This document shows positions 7,331 to 14,989 of a stretch of DNA of 64,000 nt, one piece after another. The notes under the pieces were generated by a model, which worked only from the letters and a program-made list of their open reading frames with translations, did not search any database and was not told the origin of the DNA. The translations under genes and the position numbers were made by a program. Numbering within the stretch: position 1 is the stretch's first letter; each line of letters starts with the position of its first letter. This DNA is from Phycisphaerales bacterium (GTDB lineage: Bacteria > Planctomycetota > Phycisphaerae > Phycisphaerales > UBA1924): positions 1 to 64,000 of the forward strand of contig JADJMV010000018.1 in the NCBI GenBank assembly GCA_016709445.1. The letters run 5' to 3'.

Positions 7331-8665
7331 ATGACCACGTGCCGAGATGTCGACTCCCGCGTTCCCACATTTCTGGCATTCGTCTTCGCCGCGACGGTCG
7401 CGACGGCCCAACCCCAATGGGAGGTGCTCTGGGCCGACGAGTTCGACGGCGCCCAGATCGACCCGAGCCGCTGGGAATACATGCTCGGCGATGGCACGGC
7501 CTACGGCCTCCCCGCCGGCTGGGGCAATAACGAACTCGAGTACTACACCAGCCGGCCCGAGAATTCGTTCATCTCCGCCGGCATCCTGCACATCGTCGCC
7601 CGCGACGAGCGATACATGGGCCACGACTACACCTCCGCCCGCCTCCGCACCCGCGGCCTCGAAGACATCCAATATGGCCGCATCGAGGCCCGCATGCGGG
7701 TGCCCAGGGGCCAGGGCCTGTGGCCCGCATTCTGGATGCTCCCCACCGACTCGCCGTACGGCGGCTGGGCCGCCAGCGGCGAGATCGACATCATCGAGAC
7801 CATCAACATCCCGCTCCAGGCGCATGGCACGCTGCATTTCGGGGGTCAGTGGCCCAACAACACCAGCAACGGCGGCTCGGTCTCGCTCGGCGTCGATCTC
7901 TCGCAGGCGTTCCACACCTACGCGATCGAGTGGCGGCCGGACAGCATCACCTGGTTCATCGATGGCACGGCGTATCACACCGTCACCTCGAATCAGTGGT
8001 GGAGCGAGAACGGCGGGGCCAACAACCGGGCCCCCTTTGACACGGCGTTCCACATGTTGCTCAATGTCGCCGTGGGCGGCAACTGGCCCGGCCCGCCCGA
8101 TGGCTCGACCCAATTCCCCCAGGAGTTGCTTGTCGATTGGGTCCGTGTGAGCAAGCCGCTGCAGACACCGTATGGCGGCGACGCGCACCCCATCCCCGGG
8201 CGCATCGAGGCCGAGGAGTTTGACGAGGGCTGGCCCGAGCAGGCCTACTGGGACTCCGACCCCGGCAACAACGGCGGCGCCTTCCGGCCCGACAGCGATG
8301 TCGATATCGAGGCCTGCAACGAGGGCGGGTACAACATCGGCTGGATCCGGCAAGGCGAGTGGCTCGAGTACACCGTCGAGGTCACGAGCCCCGGCGTCTA
8401 CCGCCTCAGCGCCCGCGTCGCCTCGCCCGGCGGGGGGCGCTTCGCCCTGTTCGTCGACGGCGCCGATCGCACCGGAGAACTCGCGGTGCCGCCAACGGGT
8501 GGTTGGCAGGCCTGGACCACCGTCACCTCCGCCGACTTCGCCCTCACCCGCGGCGAGCACATCCTCCGGTTCGCCAACCTCGGCGACTCGGCGCAGTCGT
8601 TCAATCTCAATTGGATCGAGCTCCGGACCCACCGCCCTGCGCCGAAGCTCACGCTGCCCCACTAG
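7331..8665 (+). CDS. Secreted GH16 endo-beta-glucanase with CBM6 domain
   Basis: A 444-residue extracellular glycoside hydrolase of family 16 (laminarinase/lichenase type), cleaving beta-1,3 or mixed-linkage glucans. Residues 1-27 form a signal peptide (FLAFVFAATVATAQ). The catalytic domain is residues 28-280 with the hallmark GEIDIIE (nucleophile near E151, acid/base near E156) and other conserved segments such as GWGNNELEYYT, RIEARMRVPRGQGLWPAFWMLP and LLNVAVGGNWPG. Residues 290-435 form a CBM6-like carbohydrate-binding domain (RIEAEEFDEG, NIGWIRQGEWLEYTV). The ATG at 7331 is the only start that puts the signal peptide at the N-terminus. No sugar transporter or second glucanase is adjacent. 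Confidence 0.93.
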   Translation: MTTCRDVDSRVPTFLAFVFAATVATAQPQWEVLWADEFDGAQIDPSRWEYMLGDGTAYGLPAGWGNNELEYYTSRPENSFISAGILHIVARDERYMGHDYTSARLRTRGLEDIQYGRIEARMRVPRGQGLWPAFWMLPTDSPYGGWAASGEIDIIETINIPLQAHGTLHFGGQWPNNTSNGGSVSLGVDLSQAFHTYAIEWRPDSITWFIDGTAYHTVTSNQWWSENGGANNRAPFDTAFHMLLNVAVGGNWPGPPDGSTQFPQELLVDWVRVSKPLQTPYGGDAHPIPGRIEAEEFDEGWPEQAYWDSDPGNNGGAFRPDSDVDIEACNEGGYNIGWIRQGEWLEYTVEVTSPGVYRLSARVASPGGGRFALFVDGADRTGELAVPPTGGWQAWTTVTSADFALTRGEHILRFANLGDSAQSFNLNWIELRTHRPAPKLTLPH

Positions 8666-8859
8666 CTGCGTTTCGGAATCTCTGCGCGGGCGTGACCGGT
8701 CTCACGCCGCACCGAGACCGTGCCACGTGCCATCCTCTGCGGGCCAACCGGCGTCCTCTCCGACGGCCGCCTCCCCCTCTGTGCCCCGGCGCTTTCGCTC
8801 AAGCCTCGGAATTTGCACAACCCGGGAACCCAGCCCCTCCCTCGCGCATTGTGGAATCG

Positions 8860-9444
8860 ATGACCCAGGCCGCCTGCTCCATCCCGACCACCCCCGACCC
8901 CGGCGGCCAGCCCCTCGCCCCCTGCCCCGATGCAGCCCTCGCCGCCCGCGCCGCCGGCGACCCCGAACTCTTCGCAACCCTCTACCGCCGCCACTTCGAG
9001 CCTGTCGCCGGCTATCTGCTCCGGCGCACCGGCAACCAGGCCCTCGCCGAAGATCTCGCCGCCGACACCTTCCTCGCCGCCTGGAAGGCCCTTCCGACTT
9101 ACCAGGACTCCGGCATCCCCTTCCGCGCCTGGCTCCTCCGCATCGCCACCAACCGCGCCAACGCCGTCGCCCGGCGCGAGCGCGTCCGACGCCGCGTCCT
9201 GGCCTTCCTTGCGCCGCCGGACCACCACAACCCGCCCGCCGACGACACCGAGCACCTCTACACCGCCCTCGCCCGCCTCAGCGCCGAGCACCAGACCGTC
9301 ATCTCCCTCGTCCACCTCGAGGGCCTGAGCCTCGAGCAGACCGCCCGCACGCTCGGCCTTGCCGAGGGCACCGTCAAGTCACGCCTGCACCGTGCGCGCG
9401 AGGCGCTCAAGCACGAACTGGCCCGAACCGGAGGCCGCCCATGA
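8860..9444 (+). CDS. ECF-type RNA polymerase sigma factor
   Basis: A 194-residue sigma-70-family factor with region 2 (LYRRHFEPVAGYLLRRTGN, then LAADTFLAAWKAL) and region 4 (LSAEHQTVISLVHLEGLSL, GTVKSRLHRAREAL). Region 3 is absent, as in extracytoplasmic-function sigma factors, and a Pro/His-rich linker joins the two domains. It would direct RNA polymerase to a dedicated promoter set. The start ATG at 8860 follows a 190-base gap after the glucanase. Its stop codon overlaps the start of the next gene (ATGA), so the two are made together and the downstream membrane protein is the likely regulator. What signal it answers is unknown. Confidence 0.9.
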   Translation: MTQAACSIPTTPDPGGQPLAPCPDAALAARAAGDPELFATLYRRHFEPVAGYLLRRTGNQALAEDLAADTFLAAWKALPTYQDSGIPFRAWLLRIATNRANAVARRERVRRRVLAFLAPPDHHNPPADDTEHLYTALARLSAEHQTVISLVHLEGLSLEQTARTLGLAEGTVKSRLHRAREALKHELARTGGRP

Positions 9445-10004
9445 ACCACGACATGCACACCACGACCGACGCCGCAGACACCCGAATGAACGAACTGCTC
9501 GCCCGGGCGCGCCGGCGCGCCTGGACGGGACCGGACCATGCACCCAGGGTCGAGGAACACCTGAAAGGCATCACTATGAAAGAACAGTCCAAGCCCACGC
9601 TCACCCGCAACGCCATGATCCTGATCGGTGTCGGCGTCGTCGCCACCGGCAGCCTCGCGGCCGCCGTGACCCGCTCCGTTCTCGGCCACCACGCCACCAT
9701 CGTGGCCGGCGATGGCCAGCAGTACGACGTCGAGCTGAGCGAAACCGCCGACGGGGCCTCGGGCTCCTTCGTCACCGACGACGGCGCCGTCTACGACATC
9801 GATATGACCGAGCAGGGCGGCCAGAAGAATGTGACCGTGGATATCAACTCTCCCACCGGCGGCACCTCGACCGTGATCCTGGACAACGGCGCCTCGCCCC
9901 GGATCACGACGCTCCCCGGCCAGACCGCCCGGATCGAGATCACCGAGAACAAGGCCGACGGGCAGAAGCGCAACGACGCCGAGTCGGACGGTGGCGACAA
10001 CTAG
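9441..10004 (+). CDS. Single-span membrane protein, putative anti-sigma partner
   Basis: The product has 187 residues: a charged cytosolic N-terminus of about 50 residues, one membrane segment (AMILIGVGVVATGSLAAAV, about residues 55-75), and an extracytoplasmic beta-rich domain dominated by D, G, T and S (DGAVYDIDMTEQGGQ, INSPTGGTSTVIL). It overlaps the sigma-factor stop by four bases, the usual arrangement for a sigma/anti-sigma pair. There is no HxxxCxxC zinc-finger motif, so it is not a classical ZAS anti-sigma factor. The partner role is inferred from position and topology only. I do not recognise the external domain. Confidence 0.75.
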   Translation: MNHDMHTTTDAADTRMNELLARARRRAWTGPDHAPRVEEHLKGITMKEQSKPTLTRNAMILIGVGVVATGSLAAAVTRSVLGHHATIVAGDGQQYDVELSETADGASGSFVTDDGAVYDIDMTEQGGQKNVTVDINSPTGGTSTVILDNGASPRITTLPGQTARIEITENKADGQKRNDAESDGGDN

Positions 10005-10024
10005 CCCGCGCACCACAGACGCAA

Positions 10025-10366
10025 TCAGACTTCGGCGTGACGCGGGTGATTCGACCCTCCCGCACTCACGCGGTCCGGCCCGGGGGGATCTGTCCCTCCG
10101 GGCCGGCCTGCGCTCCATGTGCACCACGCGAACTCGGCGGGTGGCGGCGGAGGCGTGATCGGCCCTCCGGTCTCCATGCCTGCGGACGGCCCCGGAGTCG
10201 GTCGCATTCCCGCGTGAACCCGGCACTCCAGGTCCCGGCGGCGCTCCTCGTGGGCTGGTTCAGGGAGCGGCAGCAGCGGGAGCCGACGCTGGCAGGAGAA
10301 GGTCACGAACCGCACGCCGCCGGGGATCTCGCGCCGCTGCATCCGCTTGCGGTGGGGTGGGTGCAT
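10025..10366 (-). pseudogene. REP-associated tyrosine transposase remnant
   Basis: From the ATG at 10366 the frame reads HPPHRKRMQRREIPGG and then RFVTFSCQRRLPLLPLP, closely resembling the N-terminus of Y1/HUH transposases of the REP-associated (RAYT, TnpA_REP) family. Beyond about 35 residues the similarity is lost. The HxH of the EHVHLL motif and the catalytic Tyr region are missing in all three frames I checked, so this is a fragment. Such enzymes act on palindromic REP sequences, and a strong palindrome lies 220 bases away. The rest of the frame to 10025 is Pro/Gly-rich and probably not functional. Confidence 0.45.
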
Positions 10367-10588
10367 GGCCGCGGGATATCTGACGGCGGGGAGGAAGCAC
10401 CGGTCGGGGCCACCGCGCCGCTCGCTGGGAGGGGCGGTGATGGGCGACAACGCCCGCCGCTCGAAGAAGGCCTGGAACTGGCCGCACAAGAAGCGGCCGA
10501 AGACGCCCGGCCCGCCGAAGATGCGTCCCGCAACCCCCGACGAACGCAGCCGTGACGCCACGTTCCGCATCGCCGGACCGTGACAAGC

Positions 10589-10619
10589 TCACGGCGTTGG
10601 GTGCCACCCAACGCCGTGA
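10589..10619. repeat. 31-base near-perfect palindrome
   Basis: TCACGGCGTTGGGTG and CACCCAACGCCGTGA are exact 15-base inverted arms around a single C. It could act as a REP-like target of the nearby transposase, as a bidirectional transcription stop, or as a protein-binding site. No T tract follows, which argues against a classical terminator. Confidence 0.75.
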
Positions 10620-10863
10620 TCTATGCCTCCTCGGATTGTACTCGAACTCACTGCGCCGGCCGTCCTTGGTCGGCTGCGGCATGGCGTGTGTCTGCATTTC
10701 CGGCGGCGTGCATCGCGCTTTCCGCGCCCACCGGTGCGACGTCTCGGCCTGGTCCAGGGCGTTGGGTCCTGTCCAGCGTTCTGCAGTACCATGCCGCGGG
10801 GTCGGGCGTCGGTGCGTCGATCCACGACTGCCGAGGGCGGCAACAAGCGGCGGGCCGAGCGCG

Positions 10864-11818
10864 ATGGGTGATCTGCTGACGAACGTTCTCGCTGGCCTGC
10901 TCGTCGCGGCGATCGGGGCGCTTCGCGTGGTATTGGAACCGCCGGCGGGCCCGGCGTGTGCCCGACCCGACAGGCTGGACCGTGCGGCAGATCAGCGCGG
11001 GAGACGATGCGCTGATCGAGGCGGCGCGGGCCGTGTGGCGGCGGGCGGGCATCCCCGAAGCGGAACTGGATCCCGTGGTTGACGTGAGGGAGTGGATGAA
11101 CGAGCACCGTCTCCGGATGCAGGAGGCCGCCCGGAGCGGGAAGGCCGAGCGCTTCCGGGAGTACTTCCTGGTGAGCACGCGTGGAGAGATGGTGGGGGCG
11201 GCGCTCTGGGCCACCTACTACACCGGGCCACGGCTGTTGTTTGTCTCGTACCTCGGTCAGGATGTCACGAAACTCGGCTCGGCTGGGCGGCCGGTGGAGG
11301 CGATCTATCGCCGTCTCCGGCGCGATCTCGAGGGGGGAGAGCTGTCCGGCGTGGTCGGGATCGCGTTCGAGATCGATACGCCCACGACACCGCGCGCGGC
11401 GGCCCGACGGCGTCTGTTCTTTCGGGAATGCCGGAGGCATGGGCTGACCGTCGGGACGCTCGCCGTCCCCTATGTGCAACCACCGCTCGAGCTGGAGGGG
11501 CGGTCCGACGCCGTGCCGATGTCGCTTTGCTTCATCCCGCGGCCGTGCCCGCCCGAGTGGGCAAGCCGCGGGCGGCTGCCGATCGATGCCGCGCGGAATG
11601 TCCTCGATTTCGTCTTCGACGACGTGTATGGCGACGCCTACAACGACCAGCCGGATCTGCACGACTGGACACCCGAGCAGACCGCCCGGCACACCGCGCA
11701 CCTCAGGGAGACCAAGATGCGGGTCTGCCCCACGGCCTACGCCCGGACAAGCGAGAATCCCGTGATCGACCGGCTCTCGAACGAGGAGTCGATCGGGTGG
11801 GAGTTGGGGCCGGCGTAG
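10864..11818 (+). pseudogene. Membrane-anchored GNAT-like protein, broken by an extra G near 10915-10918
   Basis: An ATG at 10864 opens a frame reading GDLLTNVLAGLLVAAIG, a membrane anchor. At the GGGG run 10915-10918 the continuation RFAWYWNRRRARRVPDPTGW lies one base further along, in the frame of the long downstream part. Removing one G joins them into a 317-residue protein, and the span is 3n+1 bases. The downstream part (frame ending at 11818) has a GNAT-like pattern, with FLVSTRGEMVGAALWATYY and later VVGIAFEIDTPTTPRAAARR, but no clear acetyl-CoA loop, so the enzyme class is tentative. Without the join, translation would need the GTG at 10958 and would make a soluble 286-residue product. 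Confidence 0.6.
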
Positions 11819-12370
11819 GTCTGCGAGGTTGGCGGGAGTTTCGGGCTTGTCGGAACACGGCGAGCACCGGGCATGCACCGCCGACCCCGGCGATGACCTG
11901 ATCGGTCATGTCGTTCGGATCGTTGGGTGGCACGGACGCGCCGCCCGCGACACGAGCGGCAGCTCGCCAGTCCCGCCCGCCGCCCATTCGAACGATCGGA
12001 CCGGCGTCATCTCCTTCCGGGTCCGCGCCGGCCCGTGGGGGTCGCATTGATTTGCTACGCACGTTGTCGGGAGCTCGGGGGGCGGCGGTCAGGGCCGCGT
12101 GGTGTGGACTGCCGGAGTGGAGGCTCGCGAATCGAGGGAGAGGGGCTTTGCTCTGCTTCGCTCACGCACCGCGGGCGGCCGGGGGGTGTGGGAGCGTGGC
12201 GATCGGCGCAGGGTGGGAGCTTCGGGCTGATGTGCTTGACCGGCGCGGGTGGTGCTCGCCCCGCGGCGCCGAGGATTCCATTGGGCCACGTGCTCTGTGC
12301 GCCGGGAGCGCACGAGCGATCGGTCTGCGGATATGTTTCTCGCCATCCGGCCGCACGAGGGAATCCAGCC
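11819..12370. other. Intergenic region
   Basis: No gene is supported. Around 11905-12000 there is a degraded stretch with GTGGCACGG and GCGGCAGCTCGCC similar to the inverted repeat at 1201-1284, and short related sequences ATCGTTGGGTGG and GAACGATCGG. The remainder is GC-rich sequence with no clear motif. Confidence 0.35.
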
Positions 12371-12859
12371 ATGCACGCCCCGCCCGCTCATGTCGCCCCG
12401 ACCGCCCGCCTGCTGTTGCTCTCGCTGCTGCTCCCTCTGGCCGCCTGCTCCGTGGCGGATCGGCGGGTCGAGGGGGAGCGCCTGATGCAGGTCAGCCGCG
12501 ACTGGTCCGATGCCGCGCAGGCCCGTGATGTCGAGGCGACGCTCTCGTACTGGTCCGACGACGCGATCGTGATCCCGCCGGGCGAGGCGCCGCTCAAGGG
12601 GAAGGCCGCGATCCGTGAGTACGTGCTGGGTGCGTTCGATACCCCCGGGTTCAGCATCCGGTGGGAGCCGGTGGAGGTGTGCATCGCGGGGAGCGGTGAA
12701 CTCGGCTACCTCACGGAGCACAGCGTGACCACAGTTTCTGATGGTGTCGGTGGCGTCAGCACCTTCCGCGGGCGCGATGTGACCATCTGGCGCAAGGACG
12801 GCGGCGGGCGATGGCGTTGCATCGTCGACACCTGGAACGAGGCGCCGCCCGAGCCGTGA
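12371..12859 (+). CDS. Lipoprotein with SnoaL/DUF4440-like domain
   Basis: A 162-residue lipoprotein. The signal sequence ends in the lipobox LAAC (Cys at about residue 27). The mature part is a NTF2-like cone fold of the SnoaL/DUF4440 type: an N-terminal helix with DWSDAAQARDVEATLSYWSD, then IPPGEAPLKGKAAIREYV, and a C-terminal sheet ending in WRCIVDTWNEAPPEP. Many such proteins are binding or isomerase-like scaffolds without proven activity. The ATG at 12371 gives the correct signal peptide; the longer frame upstream is non-coding. It is not in an operon. Confidence 0.85.
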   Translation: MHAPPAHVAPTARLLLLSLLLPLAACSVADRRVEGERLMQVSRDWSDAAQARDVEATLSYWSDDAIVIPPGEAPLKGKAAIREYVLGAFDTPGFSIRWEPVEVCIAGSGELGYLTEHSVTTVSDGVGGVSTFRGRDVTIWRKDGGGRWRCIVDTWNEAPPEP

Positions 12860-13074
12860 TCGCGGCTCGGGGCATCGGGATCGCGGGGCGGGGCCGGCCG
12901 CGGGCCTCCATTTGGGGGACGCGGGGGCCAAGGAAACTCCGCTCCGGTGTATCGCCGCTTCGCGCCGCGCCCGAGGACGACGAACTCGCGAAGGCCGGGC
13001 GCCGTCCGGCGGGCGCGTGGCGATGGCGTCGCTTCTGACCGGGGAGAGGCGGAGCGAGCCCCATCCGGGGGCCA

Positions 13075-13350
13075 TCAATTCCAGTTCACGCAGCCCATCG
13101 CGATGACGAACGCTCCCTCGGTCATCGCGGCCCCCCCGACTGGCCAGCCGATCAAGCCCGCGGCTGCGGCGCCGAGTGCTGCCACTGCGAGGAGGGTGCC
13201 GACGGGCACCAGCATCCCCGGCCACCGGAGCAGGCGGCCCCAGTCGAAGGGCTGGTCGTAATAGGCTCGGCGCCGGCCGCACTCGGGGCATCGCATGCGG
13301 ATGGAGAGCCCTGTCCGGTCGTATTCGCAATGCTTGCATCGCACCGGCAT
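13075..13350 (-). CDS. Small zinc-ribbon membrane protein
   Basis: The protein has 91 residues. An N-terminal zinc ribbon (CKHC at about residues 5-8 and CPEC at about 21-24, joined by EYDRTGL) is followed by YYDQPFDWGRLLRWP and two hydrophobic segments. Proteins starting with this CxxCxYDxTGL...CPECG arrangement are very common in planctomycetes and their function is unknown. The start is the ATG at 13350. It is transcribed divergently from mgtE, 105 bases apart. Confidence that it is coding rests on the intact Cys pairs and the amphipathic layout. Confidence 0.75.
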   Translation of the reverse strand: MPVRCKHCEYDRTGLSIRMRCPECGRRRAYYDQPFDWGRLLRWPGMLVPVGTLLAVAALGAAAAGLIGWPVGGAAMTEGAFVIAMGCVNWN

Positions 13351-13441
13351 GCGGCAGGATACACCGAGCGGGGGGCTCTGTGCCGAGCGTCTCGGGGGAT
13401 GGACGGGTGGTGTGGTTCGGGGGCCCACGGGGACCGGGGCA

Positions 13442-13447
13442 TACGAT
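13442..13447 (+). promoter_or_regulatory. Possible -10 element for mgtE
   Basis: TACGAT lies only 8 bases before the mgtE start codon. If it is the -10 box the transcript would begin at or very near the AUG, so the mRNA would be leaderless. No Shine-Dalgarno sequence is visible, which fits. Confidence 0.3.
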
Positions 13448-13455
13448 CCGGGCTC

Positions 13456-14874
13456 ATGAACTCGACTACGCAGCTTCTCGAGCCTGAGATCCGGGAGCTC
13501 ATCAACGAGCGCAAGTTCGTGGAGCTGCGGAGTGCGCTGCGCGGGATGGACCCGGCGGATGTCGGGGAGTTGTTGGGCGAGTTGGAGGCCACGGAGGCGG
13601 CCATCGTCTTCCGCCTGCTGCACCGCGAGGAGGGAGCGGAGGCGTTCGCGCACCTGGAGCCCGAGCGTCAGGAGGAGTTGATCGAGCACCTGGGTGACGA
13701 GCGGGCGCTCCGCGTGCTCGAGGAGATGCCGCCGGACGACCGTGTGGCGTTGCTCGACGAGCTGCCCGCCGAGGCCGCGGCCAGGCTCATCACGAAGCTG
13801 AGCCCCGAGAACCGCCGGGTGACTCAGCAGATCCTCAATTATCCGGACGAGACTGTCGGTCGCCTGATGACCCCGGACTATGTCCGGGTGCGGCCGGAGT
13901 GGAAGGTTTCCCAGGCGATCGACCACATCCGCCAGCATGGGATGGATGCCGAAACGATCAACTGGGTGTTCGTGATCGGCGACCGGCTGAAGCTGCTGGA
14001 CGAACTCCCGATCCGCCGGCTGCTGCTGGCGGCACCCGACGACACGGTGGAATCGCTGTGCGACGGCCGGCTGGTGAGCCTCAACGCGACAGATGATCGC
14101 GAGGAGGCGGTGCGGGTGATGGGCCGCTACGACCGGACCGCGCTGCCGGTGGTCGATGCCGGGGGCCACCTGCTGGGCATCGTGACATTTGACGATGTCG
14201 CCGATGTGGCCGAAGAGGAGGCGACGGAGGACATCCAGCAGTTGGGTGGCGTTGCGGCGCTCGACCAGTCTTATATGGAGACGGGCGCGGGAGAGATGTT
14301 CAAGAAGCGGGGCGGCTGGCTGGCGGCGCTCTTCATCGGGCAGACGGTGACTGTCGCGGTGCTCTCGGTCTTTGAGAAGCAGATCCACGCGATCACCGCG
14401 CTGGCGTTGTTCATCCCGCTGGTGATCTCGTGCGGCGGCAACTCGGGCTCGCAGGCGGCGACGCTGGTGACGCGCGCGCTGGCGCTCGACGAGGTTGAGC
14501 CCGGGGACTGGTTCCGGATCGTCCGGCGCGAGCTGGTGAGCGGGGTGCTGCTCGGCGCCACGCTCGGGATGCTCGGGGTGGTCACGGTGCTGATCTGGAA
14601 CAGCTATCGGCATGCGATCACGACGGGGCAGGAGGCCGAGACGGTCGGGCACGACGCGCCGGTGGTCCTGATCGCGCTGGTGATCTCGGCGTCCGTTGCG
14701 GGGGTGGTCACCTGGGGCACCATGGTGGGCTCCCTGCTGCCGCTCGCGCTCAAAAAGCTCCGGCTGGATCCGGCGGTGGCCTCCACACCGCTGGTTGCGA
14801 CGCTGATGGACACCTCGGGGATGCTGATCTACTTTGGCATCGCGGTGCTGATCTTCAGGCAGATCCTCCACTAG
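13456..14874 (+). CDS. mgtE: Magnesium transporter MgtE
   Basis: A 472-residue inner-membrane Mg2+ channel/transporter. The domain order is typical: an N-terminal superhelical MgtE_N domain (residues 1-130, with LLHREEGAEAFAHLEPE and DDRVALLDELP), two CBS domains that sense Mg2+ (about 135-255, with VGRLMTPDY and LPVVDAGGHLLGIVTFDDV), a connecting helix, and five membrane helices (about 285-470) with the conserved PLVISCGGNSGSQAATLVTR and TLMDTSGMLIYFGIA. Length is normal. The start follows a TACGAT box by 8 bases. It stands alone, and no riboswitch-like leader fits in the short upstream space. Confidence 0.96.
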   Translation: MNSTTQLLEPEIRELINERKFVELRSALRGMDPADVGELLGELEATEAAIVFRLLHREEGAEAFAHLEPERQEELIEHLGDERALRVLEEMPPDDRVALLDELPAEAAARLITKLSPENRRVTQQILNYPDETVGRLMTPDYVRVRPEWKVSQAIDHIRQHGMDAETINWVFVIGDRLKLLDELPIRRLLLAAPDDTVESLCDGRLVSLNATDDREEAVRVMGRYDRTALPVVDAGGHLLGIVTFDDVADVAEEEATEDIQQLGGVAALDQSYMETGAGEMFKKRGGWLAALFIGQTVTVAVLSVFEKQIHAITALALFIPLVISCGGNSGSQAATLVTRALALDEVEPGDWFRIVRRELVSGVLLGATLGMLGVVTVLIWNSYRHAITTGQEAETVGHDAPVVLIALVISASVAGVVTWGTMVGSLLPLALKKLRLDPAVASTPLVATLMDTSGMLIYFGIAVLIFRQILH

Positions 14875-14989
14875 CCCGCCCGGGCGGCCGATCCGAGTGG
14901 TGGGCCCGGCCGGCGTCGCCGGCGGGCGGGACTCCGGGGTTGGGTCCGGGTCTACCCTTCCGATCACCCTATGACGGAGAAGGTTCGAG

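Larger units (their letters stand above)
10005..10863. other. Gene-poor region with a transposase remnant and palindrome
   Basis: This 860-base stretch has no intact gene I would defend. It holds the N-terminal remnant of a REP-associated tyrosine transposase (minus strand, starting at 10366) and a 31-base palindrome at 10589-10619. A 47-codon plus-strand frame at 10440-10583 has a GGAGG-like site before its ATG and encodes a very basic peptide, but it is antisense to the remnant and I do not count it. Bases 10620-10863 show nothing clear. Confidence 0.5.

Noticed and set aside
10440..10583. A 47-codon basic peptide frame with a GGAGG-like site.
   Set aside because: It overlaps the transposase remnant region antisense and has no similarity I recognise. 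It is possible but not supported.
13351..14967. The 5' extension of the zinc-ribbon frame over the mgtE gene on the minus strand.
   Set aside because: It is antisense to mgtE. Only the last 91 codons (from 13350) look like protein.
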